This document shows, piece by piece, positions 1 to 7,207 of a DNA stretch of 9,403 nt. Source of the stretch: Acetobacteraceae bacterium. GTDB lineage: Bacteria > Pseudomonadota > Alphaproteobacteria > Acetobacterales > Acetobacteraceae. Every line of letters starts with the position of its first letter. The first letter of the stretch is position 1. The stretch spans positions 1 to 9,403 of the forward strand of contig JASHVB010000632.1 in the NCBI GenBank assembly GCA_030039695.1. Reading direction: 5' to 3'. The notes under the pieces were generated by a model. It made no database searches. It was not told the DNA's origin and saw only the letters and a list, made by a program, of their open reading frames with translations. The translations under genes were made by a program, and so were the position numbers.

Positions 1-375
1 GTACGGGTTTTCCCCAGCAAGATGGCAGCGGCGGCGATCAGCGGCGCGATCGTCGGCGCCGGCGGCGCGCTCTATGCACAGTACATCGGCTTCATTGATC
101 CGGACAGCGCACTCGGCCTGCCGCTGTCGGTGTTGATCGCACTGCCGGCGGTGGTCGGCGGTGTCGGCACGTTATGGGGGTCGCTGCTCGGCGCCGCCGT
201 GCTGATCCCGGCGCAGCAACTCTCGGCGGCGTGGCTCGGCAATGCAGGAAACGGGATCGATCTGATGTTGTATGGCGCGTTGATCGTCATCCTGGCGCTG
301 GCGCGACCGCAGGGGCTGGTCAGCTTGTTCGGCGTGCACAGCGAGGTGCGCGGCGGGGCGGTCGGCGATGCCTGA
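1..375 (+). CDS. livM: Branched-chain amino acid ABC transporter permease LivM, C-terminal part (truncated by window start)
   Basis: This is the last 124 residues of an inner-membrane permease of the HAAT (LivHM) family, which forms the channel of a branched-chain amino acid or related importer. The frame is open from base 1, so the gene starts outside the window; the ATG at 22 is internal. Visible family features are a GALYAQYIGFIDPDS-like segment, a hydrophobic stretch ending in GGVGTLWGSLLGA (the conserved GG-G-LWG-xxGA motif before the last helices), and the terminal RPQGLVSLFG motif typical of LivM. Full LivM proteins are about 300-350 residues, so roughly the last third is present. The stop (373-375) lies inside the start of the next gene (8-base overlap from 368), which places it in an operon with the two ATPases. 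The family call is firm; the exact substrate is not determined, as HAAT systems also carry amides, urea and aromatic compounds. Confidence 0.9.
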   Translation, partial: VRVFPSKMAAAAISGAIVGAGGALYAQYIGFIDPDSALGLPLSVLIALPAVVGGVGTLWGSLLGAAVLIPAQQLSAAWLGNAGNGIDLMLYGALIVILALARPQGLVSLFGVHSEVRGGAVGDA

Positions 376-1099
376 TCCGATTGTCGCGGTGCGTCAGGTG
401 AGCAAGTCGTTCGGTCGTATCGCTGCCAATGTCGATGTGACGTTCGACGTCGCGCGCGGCGAAATCCTCGGCCTGATCGGCCCAAACGGCGCCGGCAAGA
501 GCACTTTGTTCGCATGCATCGCCGGCGCCGACACACCTGATGCGGGGGAAATTCTGCTGGAGGGCCGGCGCATCTCGGGCCTTGGGGCGGTTGCCTGCAC
601 CCGAGCCGGCATCGGTCGCACCTTCCAGGTCGTGCGCAGCTTCGATTCCATGACCGTGCTGGAGAACGTGATGGTCGGGGCGTTTGCCCGCATCGCGCGC
701 ACCGGCCCTGCCATGGCGCGCGCCATGGAGGTGATCGACTTCTGCGGCCTCGGCCCGCGTGCCGACGTGCCGGCACATTTGCTCACCCCTCCCGAGAAGC
801 GTCGGCTGGAAGTGGCACGCGCGCTGGCCACCGATCCGCGGGTGCTTCTGCTGGACGAAATGCTGACCGGCCTGACGCCGACCGAAGCGCAAGCCGGCAT
901 GCAGTTGGTGCGCGCAGTGCGCGACCGCGGCATCACCATCCTCATGGTAGAGCATGTGATGGAGGTGCTGCTGCCACTTATCGACCGCGCAGTGGTTCTG
1001 CACCTTGGCCGAAACCTCGCGCAGGGTAGCCCGCGCGACGTCGTGCGCAACCCCGACGTGATCCGCGCCTATCTCGGCGAGCGCTATGTCGCCGCGTGA
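368..1099 (+). CDS. livG: Branched-chain amino acid type ABC transporter ATP-binding protein LivG
   Basis: A 243-residue cytoplasmic ATPase that powers the LivHM permease. Walker A is GPNGAGKST (residues 38-46), the Q-loop glutamine is about 87 in GIGRTFQ, Walker B is VLLLDE (159-164) with the catalytic Glu164, and the H-loop is His196 in MVEH. A LivG-specific feature is the long insert after the Q-loop (VLENVMVGA and on). The signature motif, usually LSGGQ, reads LTPPEKRR (139-146), and the usual Pro after LDE is Met. Variable signatures do occur in LivG-like proteins, and the following LEVARALA is well kept, so the protein is probably active. The ATG at 368 overlaps the livM stop by 8 bases and aligns with the family N-terminus; only a weak G-rich ribosome site precedes it, consistent with translational coupling. 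It overlaps livF by 14 bases. Confidence 0.93.
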   Translation: MPDPIVAVRQVSKSFGRIAANVDVTFDVARGEILGLIGPNGAGKSTLFACIAGADTPDAGEILLEGRRISGLGAVACTRAGIGRTFQVVRSFDSMTVLENVMVGAFARIARTGPAMARAMEVIDFCGLGPRADVPAHLLTPPEKRRLEVARALATDPRVLLLDEMLTGLTPTEAQAGMQLVRAVRDRGITILMVEHVMEVLLPLIDRAVVLHLGRNLAQGSPRDVVRNPDVIRAYLGERYVAA

Positions 1100-1817
1100 T
1101 ATCGCCCTCGGCCGGCCGCTGCTCGAGGTGCGCGCTCTGACGGCGGCCTATCGCGGCCTGCGCGCGCTGCATGGCGTCGATCTCGACGTGGCGGCGGGTG
1201 AGATCGTCGCGGTTGTCGGTGCCAACGGCGCGGGCAAGAGCACGCTGCTGCGCGCGATTGCCGGACAGATGCCGATCGGCGGCAGAATTACCTTCGATGG
1301 CACCTCATTGGCGCGCCTGCCCGCCTACCGTGTTAACCGCATGGGCGTCGTTCTCGTGCCGGAAGGCCGTCGCCTGTTCCCGCGCCTGTCGGTAGAGGAC
1401 AATCTGCGGCTCGGCGCTTATGCGCGCAGCGGCCCGGACCGGTTCCGGCCATTGGAGTTGGTGTTCTCCCTGTTTCCCCGCCTGCAGGAACGCCTGACGC
1501 AGCGCGCCAACACGCTTTCCGGCGGCGAGCAACAGATGCTGGCGATCGGCCGTGCGCTGATGACTGGTCCGCGCCTGTTGATGTTGGACGAGCCGAGCCA
1601 GGGCATCATGCCGCGTCTGGTCGACGACATCCTGGCTGCCGTGCTGCGCATCCGTGCGGCGGGTGTGACTGTGCTGATCGTGGAGCAACGCCTGGACGAG
1701 ACGCTGGAGATCGCCGACCGCGCCTACGTGCTGCAGACCGGGCAAGTGGTGATGCGCGGCCTGGCGCGTGATATCGCCGCCGACGTGGCGATCAGGCGCG
1801 CCTACCTCGGGATGTGA
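1086..1817 (+). CDS. livF: Branched-chain amino acid type ABC transporter ATP-binding protein LivF
   Basis: A 243-residue ATPase, partner of LivG in the same importer. It has Walker A GANGAGKST (45-53), the LivF-specific VPEGRRLFP segment (91-99), a canonical signature LSGGEQ (144-149), Walker B LLMLDE (164-169) followed by the LivF-type PSQGI, and the switch region LIVEQ (197-201), where LivF proteins normally have Gln in place of the H-loop His. The C-terminus (RRAYLGM) is the usual LivF end. The ATG at 1086 lies 14 bases inside livG and has no strong Shine-Dalgarno, so re-initiation from livG is likely; it gives a slightly long N-terminal leader of about 11 residues before the first strand. 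It is the last recognisable gene of this operon and faces the dpp cluster tail to tail. Confidence 0.94.
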   Translation: MSPRDIALGRPLLEVRALTAAYRGLRALHGVDLDVAAGEIVAVVGANGAGKSTLLRAIAGQMPIGGRITFDGTSLARLPAYRVNRMGVVLVPEGRRLFPRLSVEDNLRLGAYARSGPDRFRPLELVFSLFPRLQERLTQRANTLSGGEQQMLAIGRALMTGPRLLMLDEPSQGIMPRLVDDILAAVLRIRAAGVTVLIVEQRLDETLEIADRAYVLQTGQVVMRGLARDIAADVAIRRAYLGM

Positions 1818-2460
1818 TACCGGTCTACTGCGCGGCTTTTGGGCCCGACCACGGCACCGCGATCGAGCCTTGGCGAGTGGCGTCGTCGCCGCGGCGGTCT
1901 GGCTCGCGCCGCACATGCGATCTGTCTGGTCGTGGCTTCGTTGGCAAGCACGACGGGCCCAGCCATCGAAGGGGCCGTTCCTGATGTCGCTGGACAGTCG
2001 GTGCCGCGGCACCGGGGTGGACAGCAGGTAATACGCCCGGCGCGGATGATCCAGTGTTCGCTCTGGCGCAGCTCCTCGGGGATGCAGGCGCCTGGGATGT
2101 GCCGGGGCATATGCTCGCGTCTAGCATAACCAGATTCGCAACGAAAAGGCCAACTGCTCGTAGAGCCGGAGTCCGACGCCGTTCAACGCGTCCGGAAAGT
2201 AACGCCGCAGCCAGGGCCTTCATCGCCGCGCGCGCATCGTCCAGCCGCTCAGCGTCTTCCTCTGCCTCAGCGGCTACATAGAGGCTCCGCGCCTTGGTGC
2301 GAGCGTTGGAGCCAGGCCACGAAGCACCCCAGCGTCAGCGGGTTCAGTAGGATAGCCCAGACGTCCAGCCACCACCACTGTCCACAGCGTCAGCACCGGT
2401 GCGGGGTTCAGCCGCCCTGTCCGGATCGTTACAGTGACGCCGCGATGGCTCCCAACGAGA
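1818..2460. other. Convergent intergenic region without an intact gene
   Basis: This stretch separates the tail ends of the + strand liv operon and the minus strand dpp operon. No open frame in it resembles a known protein over its full length. No clear intrinsic terminator (GC-rich stem followed by a T run) was seen after either operon. A weak hairpin at 1929-1954 (GTCGTGGCTT paired with AAGCACGAC, one bulged base, 7-base loop) has no T tract. The part from about 2121 to 2474 on the minus strand may be a decayed gene and is listed separately. For 1818-2120 nothing could be identified. Confidence 0.7.
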
Positions 2461-2474
2461 TCAATTCGTTTCAT
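2121..2474 (-). pseudogene. Possible decayed gene of unknown family (frame changes needed)
   Basis: Read from the right on the minus strand, protein-like text continues only by shifting frame about three times. It begins at the ATG at 2474 (14 bases inside dppF), passes through a segment with VLTLWTVVV, shifts near 2360-2390 to a membrane-like segment (LDVWAILLNPLTLGCFVAW), and shifts near 2310-2330 to a charged helical segment (ARTKARSLYVAAEAEEDAE, then DDARAAMKALAAAL). It shifts again near 2201-2220 to RRYFPDALNGVGLRLYEQ and reaches the stop TAG at 2121-2123. Each step is a shift of the same sense, and codon third positions in these pieces are mostly G or C. The family is not recognised. 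In GC-rich DNA such patchworks can arise by chance, so this is a weak call. Confidence 0.3.
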
Positions 2475-3456
2475 TCAGATGGCAGGCACTTTGATGCCCG
2501 GGTGCGATCTGACGTAAAGCCGGGGTCTCTTCCCGGCAGCGTGGCATTGCATGCGGGCAGCGCGGATGGAAGTGACATCCGCTGGGCCGTGCCAGCGGGC
2601 TTGGCAGCTCGCCCTTGATCGCCGCGTAGGTCCGGCGACGCAAGTGCAGCCGCGGCACCTCGGCAAGCAGCGCCCGCGTGTAGGGGTGGTTCGGTTGACG
2701 GAACAGCGCCTCTGTCGGCGCCTGCTCCACGATCCGCCCGAGATACATGATCGCGACGCGGTCCGAGAGGTGCTCGACCACCGCAAGATCGTGGCTAATG
2801 AAAAGATAGGTCAGGCCGAGTTGCTCGCGCAGGTCGATGAATAGGTTGAGGATCTGCGCCTGAATCGAAACGTCCAGCGCCGCCACCGCTTCATCGCATA
2901 CGAGAAACTCGGGTTGCACGGCGAGCGCCCGGGCGATGCCGATGCGCTGGCGCTGTCCTCCGCTCAGCTGGTGTGGAAAGCGGCGCTTCAACGCGGGATC
3001 CAGGCCAGCCCGGCGGAGCTGCTGGTCGACATAGTCATCCGGATCCGCGCCACTCAGCCGATGCACCCGCGGCGCCTCGCCGACGATCTCGGCAATGCGT
3101 TTGCGCGGGTTCAGGCTCGCCTGAGGGTCCTGAAAGATCATCTGCACCTTGAGCCGGGCGTTCAGGGTATCGGCCGGCTTCATCTGCGCGCGTTCGGTCC
3201 CCCGATAGAGAATCGCCCCCGACGACGGCGCAAGCAGGCCAACGACCATCCGCCCCAGCGTCGATTTGCCGCAGCCTGATTCACCGACGAGTCCCACCAC
3301 CTCGCCGGGAAACACCTGCAAATCGACCCCATCCACCGCGTGGACGACCGAGGGTGCGCGTGCCATCCCAAGCCGCGTGGCCAAAACCGCAGCGACATCC
3401 TGATGCTGCGTGAAGGATCGTGAGACATTCCGCAATTCGATCAGCGGCGTGATCAC
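2461..3456 (-). CDS. dppF: Dipeptide/oligopeptide ABC transporter ATP-binding protein, DppF/OppF type
   Basis: A 331-residue cytoplasmic ATPase, the second of the two that drive the DppBC permease. Walker A is GESGCGKST (58-66), the Q-loop is [11 protein letters not shown] with Gln109, the signature is LSGGQRQR (164-171), Walker B is FLVCDE (184-189), the D-loop region is ALDVSIQAQ, and the H-loop is His222 in ISHDL. The C-terminal peptide-transporter extension (oligo_HPY type) follows NHPYTRALL and carries four cysteines, 294, 300, 307 and 325; in this family such a set can bind an iron-sulfur cluster. The residues 18-37 insert before the first core strand is common in the F subunit. The start is GTG at 3456; its GTGA overlaps the dppD stop by 4 bases, with a GGTGA ribosome site at 3463-3467. 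It is the last gene of the cluster. Substrate is not determined. Confidence 0.93.
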   Translation of the reverse strand: MITPLIELRNVSRSFTQHQDVAAVLATRLGMARAPSVVHAVDGVDLQVFPGEVVGLVGESGCGKSTLGRMVVGLLAPSSGAILYRGTERAQMKPADTLNARLKVQMIFQDPQASLNPRKRIAEIVGEAPRVHRLSGADPDDYVDQQLRRAGLDPALKRRFPHQLSGGQRQRIGIARALAVQPEFLVCDEAVAALDVSIQAQILNLFIDLREQLGLTYLFISHDLAVVEHLSDRVAIMYLGRIVEQAPTEALFRQPNHPYTRALLAEVPRLHLRRRTYAAIKGELPSPLARPSGCHFHPRCPHAMPRCREETPALRQIAPGHQSACHLNETN

Positions 3457-4445
3457 GCTGGTTCACCCATCGATCCGGACTCGAGATGGGGATGAAAGCA
3501 CCGCACCGTATGGTTGGGGGCCACCTGATCCAGCACCGGTTGCTGCGCTTCACAGGCGGCATCTGCGCGCGCGCAGCGGGCACGGAATGCGCAGCCCGGG
3601 GGAAGCCGTAGCAAGTTCGGCGTCATGCCCGGGATCTGGCGCAGTCGCTCTCCACGCCGATTCCGGCTTGGCATGCTGTTGATCAGGCCGCGCGTGTAGG
3701 GGTGCATCGGCCGGTCCAGGACGGCGTCGACATGGCCATGCTCAACGATGCGGCCGGCGTACATCACCGCCACCGAATCGGCGAGCCCGGCGACAACCGA
3801 GAGATCGTGTGTGATCCAGATCAGCGCAGTGCCATTCTCGCGCACCAGCCGCTGCACCTCCGTCAAGATCTGCGCCTGGATGGTGACATCGAGCGCCGTG
3901 GTGGGCTCATCCGCAATCATCAGATCGGGCCGGTGCAGGAGCGCGATGGCAATGGCGACCCGCTGGCGCATGCCGCCCGAGAATTGGTGTGGATACGCGG
4001 AAAGCCGTTCATCGGGCGATGGTATGCCCACCATTCCGAGCGCATCGCGCGCGAGTAGCCGGGCCTCGGCACGCGTGACGGACTTGTGTGCGCGCACCGC
4101 CTCGATCATCTGCGTGTCGATCCGGAGCACCGGATTAAGCGTCATCATCGGGTCTTGAAACACCATGGCGATCCGGTCCCCGCGAAGCCGGCGCATCTTG
4201 GCCTCAGACAGGCTTGCGAGATCGGTCTCCCGAAACCGGATTGTGCCGCTCACCACGCGTCCCGGCGGATCGACCAGCCGCATGAGCGAAAACCCGGTCA
4301 CCGTCTTGCCGGAACCGGATTCCCCCACCAGTCCGAGCACTTCCCCGCGGCCCACGGTGAACGACACGCCATCGACCGCCGGCACAATGCCGCTCCGCGT
4401 GAAGAAATGCGTGCGCAGATCCCGGACGTTGAGAATCTCGTTCAT
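3453..4445 (-). CDS. dppD: Dipeptide/oligopeptide ABC transporter ATP-binding protein, DppD/OppD type
   Basis: A 330-residue ATPase, partner of the DppF-type protein. It shows Walker A GESGSGKT (41-48), the Q-loop FQDPMMTLNP with Gln97, the D-type signature FSGGMRQR (155-162), Walker B LMIADE (175-180) followed by PTTALDVTIQAQ, and H-loop His213 in ITHDL. FSGGM and ADEPTTALDVT distinguish the D subunit from F. The C-terminal extension after HPYTRGL has the conserved PPGCAF start and cysteines 285, 291, 298 and 316, the spacing seen in members that hold a [4Fe-4S] cluster. The ATG at 4445 overlaps the dppC stop by 4 bases (ATGA). There is no strong ribosome site of its own, so it is probably translated by coupling. 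Its own stop overlaps the GTG of dppF in the same way. Confidence 0.93.
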   Translation of the reverse strand: MNEILNVRDLRTHFFTRSGIVPAVDGVSFTVGRGEVLGLVGESGSGKTVTGFSLMRLVDPPGRVVSGTIRFRETDLASLSEAKMRRLRGDRIAMVFQDPMMTLNPVLRIDTQMIEAVRAHKSVTRAEARLLARDALGMVGIPSPDERLSAYPHQFSGGMRQRVAIAIALLHRPDLMIADEPTTALDVTIQAQILTEVQRLVRENGTALIWITHDLSVVAGLADSVAVMYAGRIVEHGHVDAVLDRPMHPYTRGLINSMPSRNRRGERLRQIPGMTPNLLRLPPGCAFRARCARADAACEAQQPVLDQVAPNHTVRCFHPHLESGSMGEPA

Positions 4446-5353
4446 TGCTGGGCACGTGGGTTCAAGACGTCGCGCAGATGGTCTCCGACCACGTTAATCG
4501 CGATGATGGTGATCAGCAAAGCAATGCCCGGATAGATGCTCATCCAGTCCTTGCCGGACATCATGTACTGGTAGCCGTTGGCAATCAGCAGCCCGAGAGA
4601 GGGATGCGTCACCGGCACGCCCAGGCCAAGAAAGCTTAGCGTCGCCTCCAGCGTTATCGCACGCGCCACCTGGATCGTCGCGATCACCAGAAGCGGCGGC
4701 AGGCAATTTGGCAGGATATGGCGGAACACCACACGCCATTGCGGCAACGCCAGGCACTCGGCCGCCTCCACGTATTCGCGCCGTCGTTCCACCAAGGCGG
4801 TTGCCCGCGCCGTGCGAGCGAAATACGCCCACACCACGATCAGCAGTGCCAGGACAACGTTCGTGACGCCCTTGCCGAGCACCGCCAGGATCATCAGTGC
4901 GACCAGGATGGACGGGAAGGAGAGTTGCAGATCCACGAGACGCATCACCACAGCATCAGTCCGCCCGCCCGCATACGCGGCAATCAAGCCAATGCTGGAG
5001 CCGACGAGCGCCGCAAACAGTGTGGAGCCGACGCCGACGGCAAGCGAGGTACGCAGCCCGAACACGATGGCGGACAGCATGTCCCGGCCCTGATCATCGG
5101 TACCCAACCAATAATGCATGCCGCTGTCGCTGACAGATCCGGGCGGCAACTGCGCATCCATGATGTCGAGTTGGGACAGGTCGAACGGATTCTGTGGCGT
5201 GATCAGCGGCGCGAAGATCGCTGCCAGGGCAATCACGACGAACACGACGAGGGCTGCCACGGCCACGCGGGAGGCCGCAAAGTCCCGCGCGAACTGCCGC
5301 CATAGCTGTTCCGTCGCCGGCTCGTCCGGCCGTGGCGCCAGGCTCACGCTCAT
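4442..5353 (-). CDS. dppC: Dipeptide/oligopeptide ABC transporter permease, DppC/OppC type
   Basis: A 303-residue inner-membrane permease. An N-terminal cytoplasmic tail is followed by the first membrane helix (about 29-51) and the OppC family motif HYWLGTDDQGRDMLS (80-94), where D and GRD are strongly conserved, then further helices at about 101-127, 145-175, 215-230 and 273-290. The EAA loop that contacts the ATPases is at about 193-216 (EYVEAAECLALPQWRVVF and on). The glycine usual in this loop (AARALGAS-like) is replaced by Ala202, an unusual detail. The frame is open upstream to 5797, but the start at 5353 is strongly supported: it makes an exact ATGA overlap with the dppB stop, has GGAGG at 5361-5365 with 7-base spacing, and gives normal family length. 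The longer reading is a shadow of dppB. Confidence 0.94.
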   Translation of the reverse strand: MSVSLAPRPDEPATEQLWRQFARDFAASRVAVAALVVFVVIALAAIFAPLITPQNPFDLSQLDIMDAQLPPGSVSDSGMHYWLGTDDQGRDMLSAIVFGLRTSLAVGVGSTLFAALVGSSIGLIAAYAGGRTDAVVMRLVDLQLSFPSILVALMILAVLGKGVTNVVLALLIVVWAYFARTARATALVERRREYVEAAECLALPQWRVVFRHILPNCLPPLLVIATIQVARAITLEATLSFLGLGVPVTHPSLGLLIANGYQYMMSGKDWMSIYPGIALLITIIAINVVGDHLRDVLNPRAQQ

Positions 5354-6324
5354 TCCCGTCCCTCCAGCCGGACCCGCGGATCGAGAACGGAATAGACGAT
5401 GTCGACCACGAGGTTGATGACGGTGAACAATAGAACAATGATAACCAGGTAGGCCACGATCACCGGACGATCCAGGTGGTTGATGCTGTCGATGATCAGC
5501 TTGCCGGTGCCCGGCCAGGCAAAGATGCTTTCGGTCACCACGGCAAACGCCACGGTCGAACCAAATTCCAGACCGACGACGGTGACGATGGGTATGAGAA
5601 TATTCTTCAGCACGTGCACGCCGATCACCCGGCCCGGGGACAGACCCTTCGCCCGGGCGAACTTCACGTATTCCGTCTGCAGTGCCTCCAGCGCGCCCGC
5701 GCGGGTCAGGCGCAGCACAAGCGAAATGTTGAACAGCGCCAGGTTGAGCGCCGGTAGAACCAGATGTCGCAGCCCGTTCCAGGTCAGGAATGACCAAGGG
5801 ATGCCCAGCACGGTCACCGTCGCGCCGCGCCCCGTGCTCGGAAACCAGCCGAGATGGACGGCGAAGACCATGATCATCACCAGTCCCACCCAGAACGTCG
5901 GCAGACTGAACCCGATAATGCTGCCGGCCATGATCAGCCGGGTGAACAATGCCCGTGGATAAAGGCCGGTGAGCAGGCCAAGCGGGATGCCGAAAATGAT
6001 CGAGAGCAGCACGGCTGATACCGCGAGTTCCATCGTCGCGGGCAGCCGTTGCAGGATCACGGTGAGCGCCGGCTCGTTGTAGACGAAGCTCAGCCCGAGA
6101 TCGCCGTGCAGTGCATTCTTCAGAAACGTCAGATACTGCACAATCAGCGGCTTATCGAGCCCCAGTGACGCGATCTCCCTGATCCGGTCGGCCTGGTTCG
6201 CCTCCGGCGATATCAGGATATCGACGGGATTGCCGATAACATTCACGCCGACGAACACGATGATCGTCATCGCCAGCAGGACGAACACCGCCTGAATCAG
6301 CCGGCGCAGCAGCCAGGTCGCCAT
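5350..6324 (-). CDS. dppB: Dipeptide/oligopeptide ABC transporter permease, DppB/OppB type
   Basis: A 324-residue inner-membrane permease that pairs with DppC. The start has the family form MATWLLRRLIQAVFVLL, with helix 1 at about 9-30, then a periplasmic loop that includes LGLDKPLIVQYLTFL and HGDLGLSF (73-80), conserved in DppB. Further helices are at about 99-120, 133-157, 241-265 and 288-312. The EAA loop is EYVKFARAKGLSPGRVIGVH (218-237) with its conserved Gly. The segment ESIFAWPGTG (265-274) and the DPRVR tail (315-319) are also typical. The ATG at 6324 lies only 6 bases after the stop of the serine hydrolase gene and has no clear Shine-Dalgarno, suggesting coupled translation. The gene shares 4 bases with dppC. 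Confidence 0.94.
   Translation of the reverse strand: MATWLLRRLIQAVFVLLAMTIIVFVGVNVIGNPVDILISPEANQADRIREIASLGLDKPLIVQYLTFLKNALHGDLGLSFVYNEPALTVILQRLPATMELAVSAVLLSIIFGIPLGLLTGLYPRALFTRLIMAGSIIGFSLPTFWVGLVMIMVFAVHLGWFPSTGRGATVTVLGIPWSFLTWNGLRHLVLPALNLALFNISLVLRLTRAGALEALQTEYVKFARAKGLSPGRVIGVHVLKNILIPIVTVVGLEFGSTVAFAVVTESIFAWPGTGKLIIDSINHLDRPVIVAYLVIIVLLFTVINLVVDIVYSVLDPRVRLEGRE
5361..5365 (-). promoter_or_regulatory. Ribosome binding site deciding the dppC start
   Basis: GGAGG on the minus strand, 7 bases before the ATG at 5353, lying inside the end of dppB. It supports this ATG over starts further upstream in the same open frame. Confidence 0.8.
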
Positions 6325-6330
6325 GCGGTG

Positions 6331-7173
6331 CTAAAGCGCGTCCCAACACGCGCGCGACAGACGCCCGACGGTGGCGAATGCGGCGGCAAAGCCCGGCATC
6401 CCGTCGGACATCGTCTCCGGCACGCGGTCGGTGAAGGCGGCGATGATGTAGCGTGGCTGCTCGTTGCGGTAGACGATCCCGACATCCATCCGGCCGCGCC
6501 GACCGCGTCCCGACTTGCTGGCCACGCGCGTGCCGTAGGGCAGCAGGCTCGGGATCATGGTGCGCAGGAGCTGCCAGCTCAGCACGTCGAGCGCGAACTG
6601 GCAGAGCCGGGGCGAGCAGCCGAGCCGGGCAGCGACCACCTCATCGTTCGCGCCGCGCTGGATCAGGTCGAGCAGGAGCCCCTGATCGGCCGGCGTGGTC
6701 GCGGTGACCGCGTCGACCGGATGGTCATAGGCCAGCCCGATCGGTGGGATCTTGTGCCGATGTACCGTATTGGTCATGCCGAGGTCGCGGCAGTACTCGT
6801 TCAGATCCACCGCACCGAGCTGCTCCAGCATGATCTGCGTGCAGACGTTGTCACTGGTGATGATCATGTTGACGATCGCATCGCGAACCGGGACCACGCA
6901 TCCGGGCGTCATGTAGCGGTAGGTGCCGGAGGCGACATCCTTCTGAAGCCTGGGCTCGATCGTCACCTGTGACGACAGGTCGATATGGCCCGCATGCGCT
7001 TCCCGCAGGGCCGCCATCATGATGGAGACCTTGCGCGTGCTCGCCGACGGCATCGGCTCGCTGCCCTGCCGATCAATCGCCTCGCCGGAGCGGAGATCTT
7101 TGACGTACCAGCTCGATGCGAATGGCTGCGCGTCACTGATGGCATTCAATCGGTCAGACAAAGACCGCATCAT
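6331..7173 (-). CDS. Beta-lactamase-fold serine hydrolase (class A-like), probably cytoplasmic
   Basis: A 280-residue member of the penicillin-recognising serine hydrolase fold. The three motifs are present in order: S-T-R-K with nucleophile Ser45 and Lys48, SDN at 107-109, and K-S-G at 220-222. The class A omega-loop Glu (ExxLN, about 35 residues after SDN) is not visible; that region reads HRHKIPPIGLAYDHP with no Glu. The N-terminus (MMRSLSDRLNAISDAQ) has no hydrophobic signal segment, and six cysteines are spread through the protein, so a cytoplasmic place is likely. The start at 7173 is chosen because a perfect AGGAGG lies 7 bases upstream; a start at 7284 would overlap the FAH remnant. 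The gene sits 6 bases before dppB, so it is probably an amidase, peptidase or esterase for the imported compound. That role is inference; antibiotic resistance is unlikely without a signal peptide or the Glu. Confidence 0.85.
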   Translation of the reverse strand: MMRSLSDRLNAISDAQPFASSWYVKDLRSGEAIDRQGSEPMPSASTRKVSIMMAALREAHAGHIDLSSQVTIEPRLQKDVASGTYRYMTPGCVVPVRDAIVNMIITSDNVCTQIMLEQLGAVDLNEYCRDLGMTNTVHRHKIPPIGLAYDHPVDAVTATTPADQGLLLDLIQRGANDEVVAARLGCSPRLCQFALDVLSWQLLRTMIPSLLPYGTRVASKSGRGRRGRMDVGIVYRNEQPRYIIAAFTDRVPETMSDGMPGFAAAFATVGRLSRACWDAL

Positions 7174-7180
7174 GGATGAA

Positions 7181-7186
7181 CCTCCT
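7181..7186 (-). promoter_or_regulatory. Strong Shine-Dalgarno deciding the serine hydrolase start
   Basis: A perfect AGGAGG on the minus strand with a 7-base spacer before the ATG at 7173 (a second ATG follows at 7170). It is the strongest ribosome site in the cluster and lies between the FAH remnant stop and the hydrolase. Confidence 0.85.
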
Positions 7187-7207
7187 GAAAAACTTGATGC
7201 TGCATGC

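Noticed and set aside
72..1003. Long minus strand open frames opposite livM and livG
   Set aside because: They have low-complexity Arg/Ala/His-rich text typical of antisense frames in GC-rich genes, while the + strand genes are certain.
1674..1690. Missing H-loop histidine in LivF (VEQ in place of VEH)
   Set aside because: Gln at this place is normal for LivF proteins and is not a defect.
1929..1954. A hairpin as terminator of the liv operon
   Set aside because: It lies over 100 bases after livF, has a bulged stem of about 9 pairs, and is followed by no T run.
1768..2129. Small open frames in the region after livF on both strands
   Set aside because: They lack ribosome sites and family resemblance, and consist of arginine- and proline-rich text as expected by chance in GC-rich DNA.
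2330..2394. A 10-base direct repeat (CAGCGTCAGC at 2330-2339 and 2385-2394)
   Set aside because: Two short copies only, with no third copy, no regular array and no mobile element ends around them.
4442..5797. A 451-residue version of DppC starting at 5797
   Set aside because: The first 148 residues are arginine- and glycine-rich shadow text antisense-free but out of frame with dppB, which is a well-supported gene over the same bases. The start at 5353 has an ATGA overlap and a GGAGG site and gives normal length.
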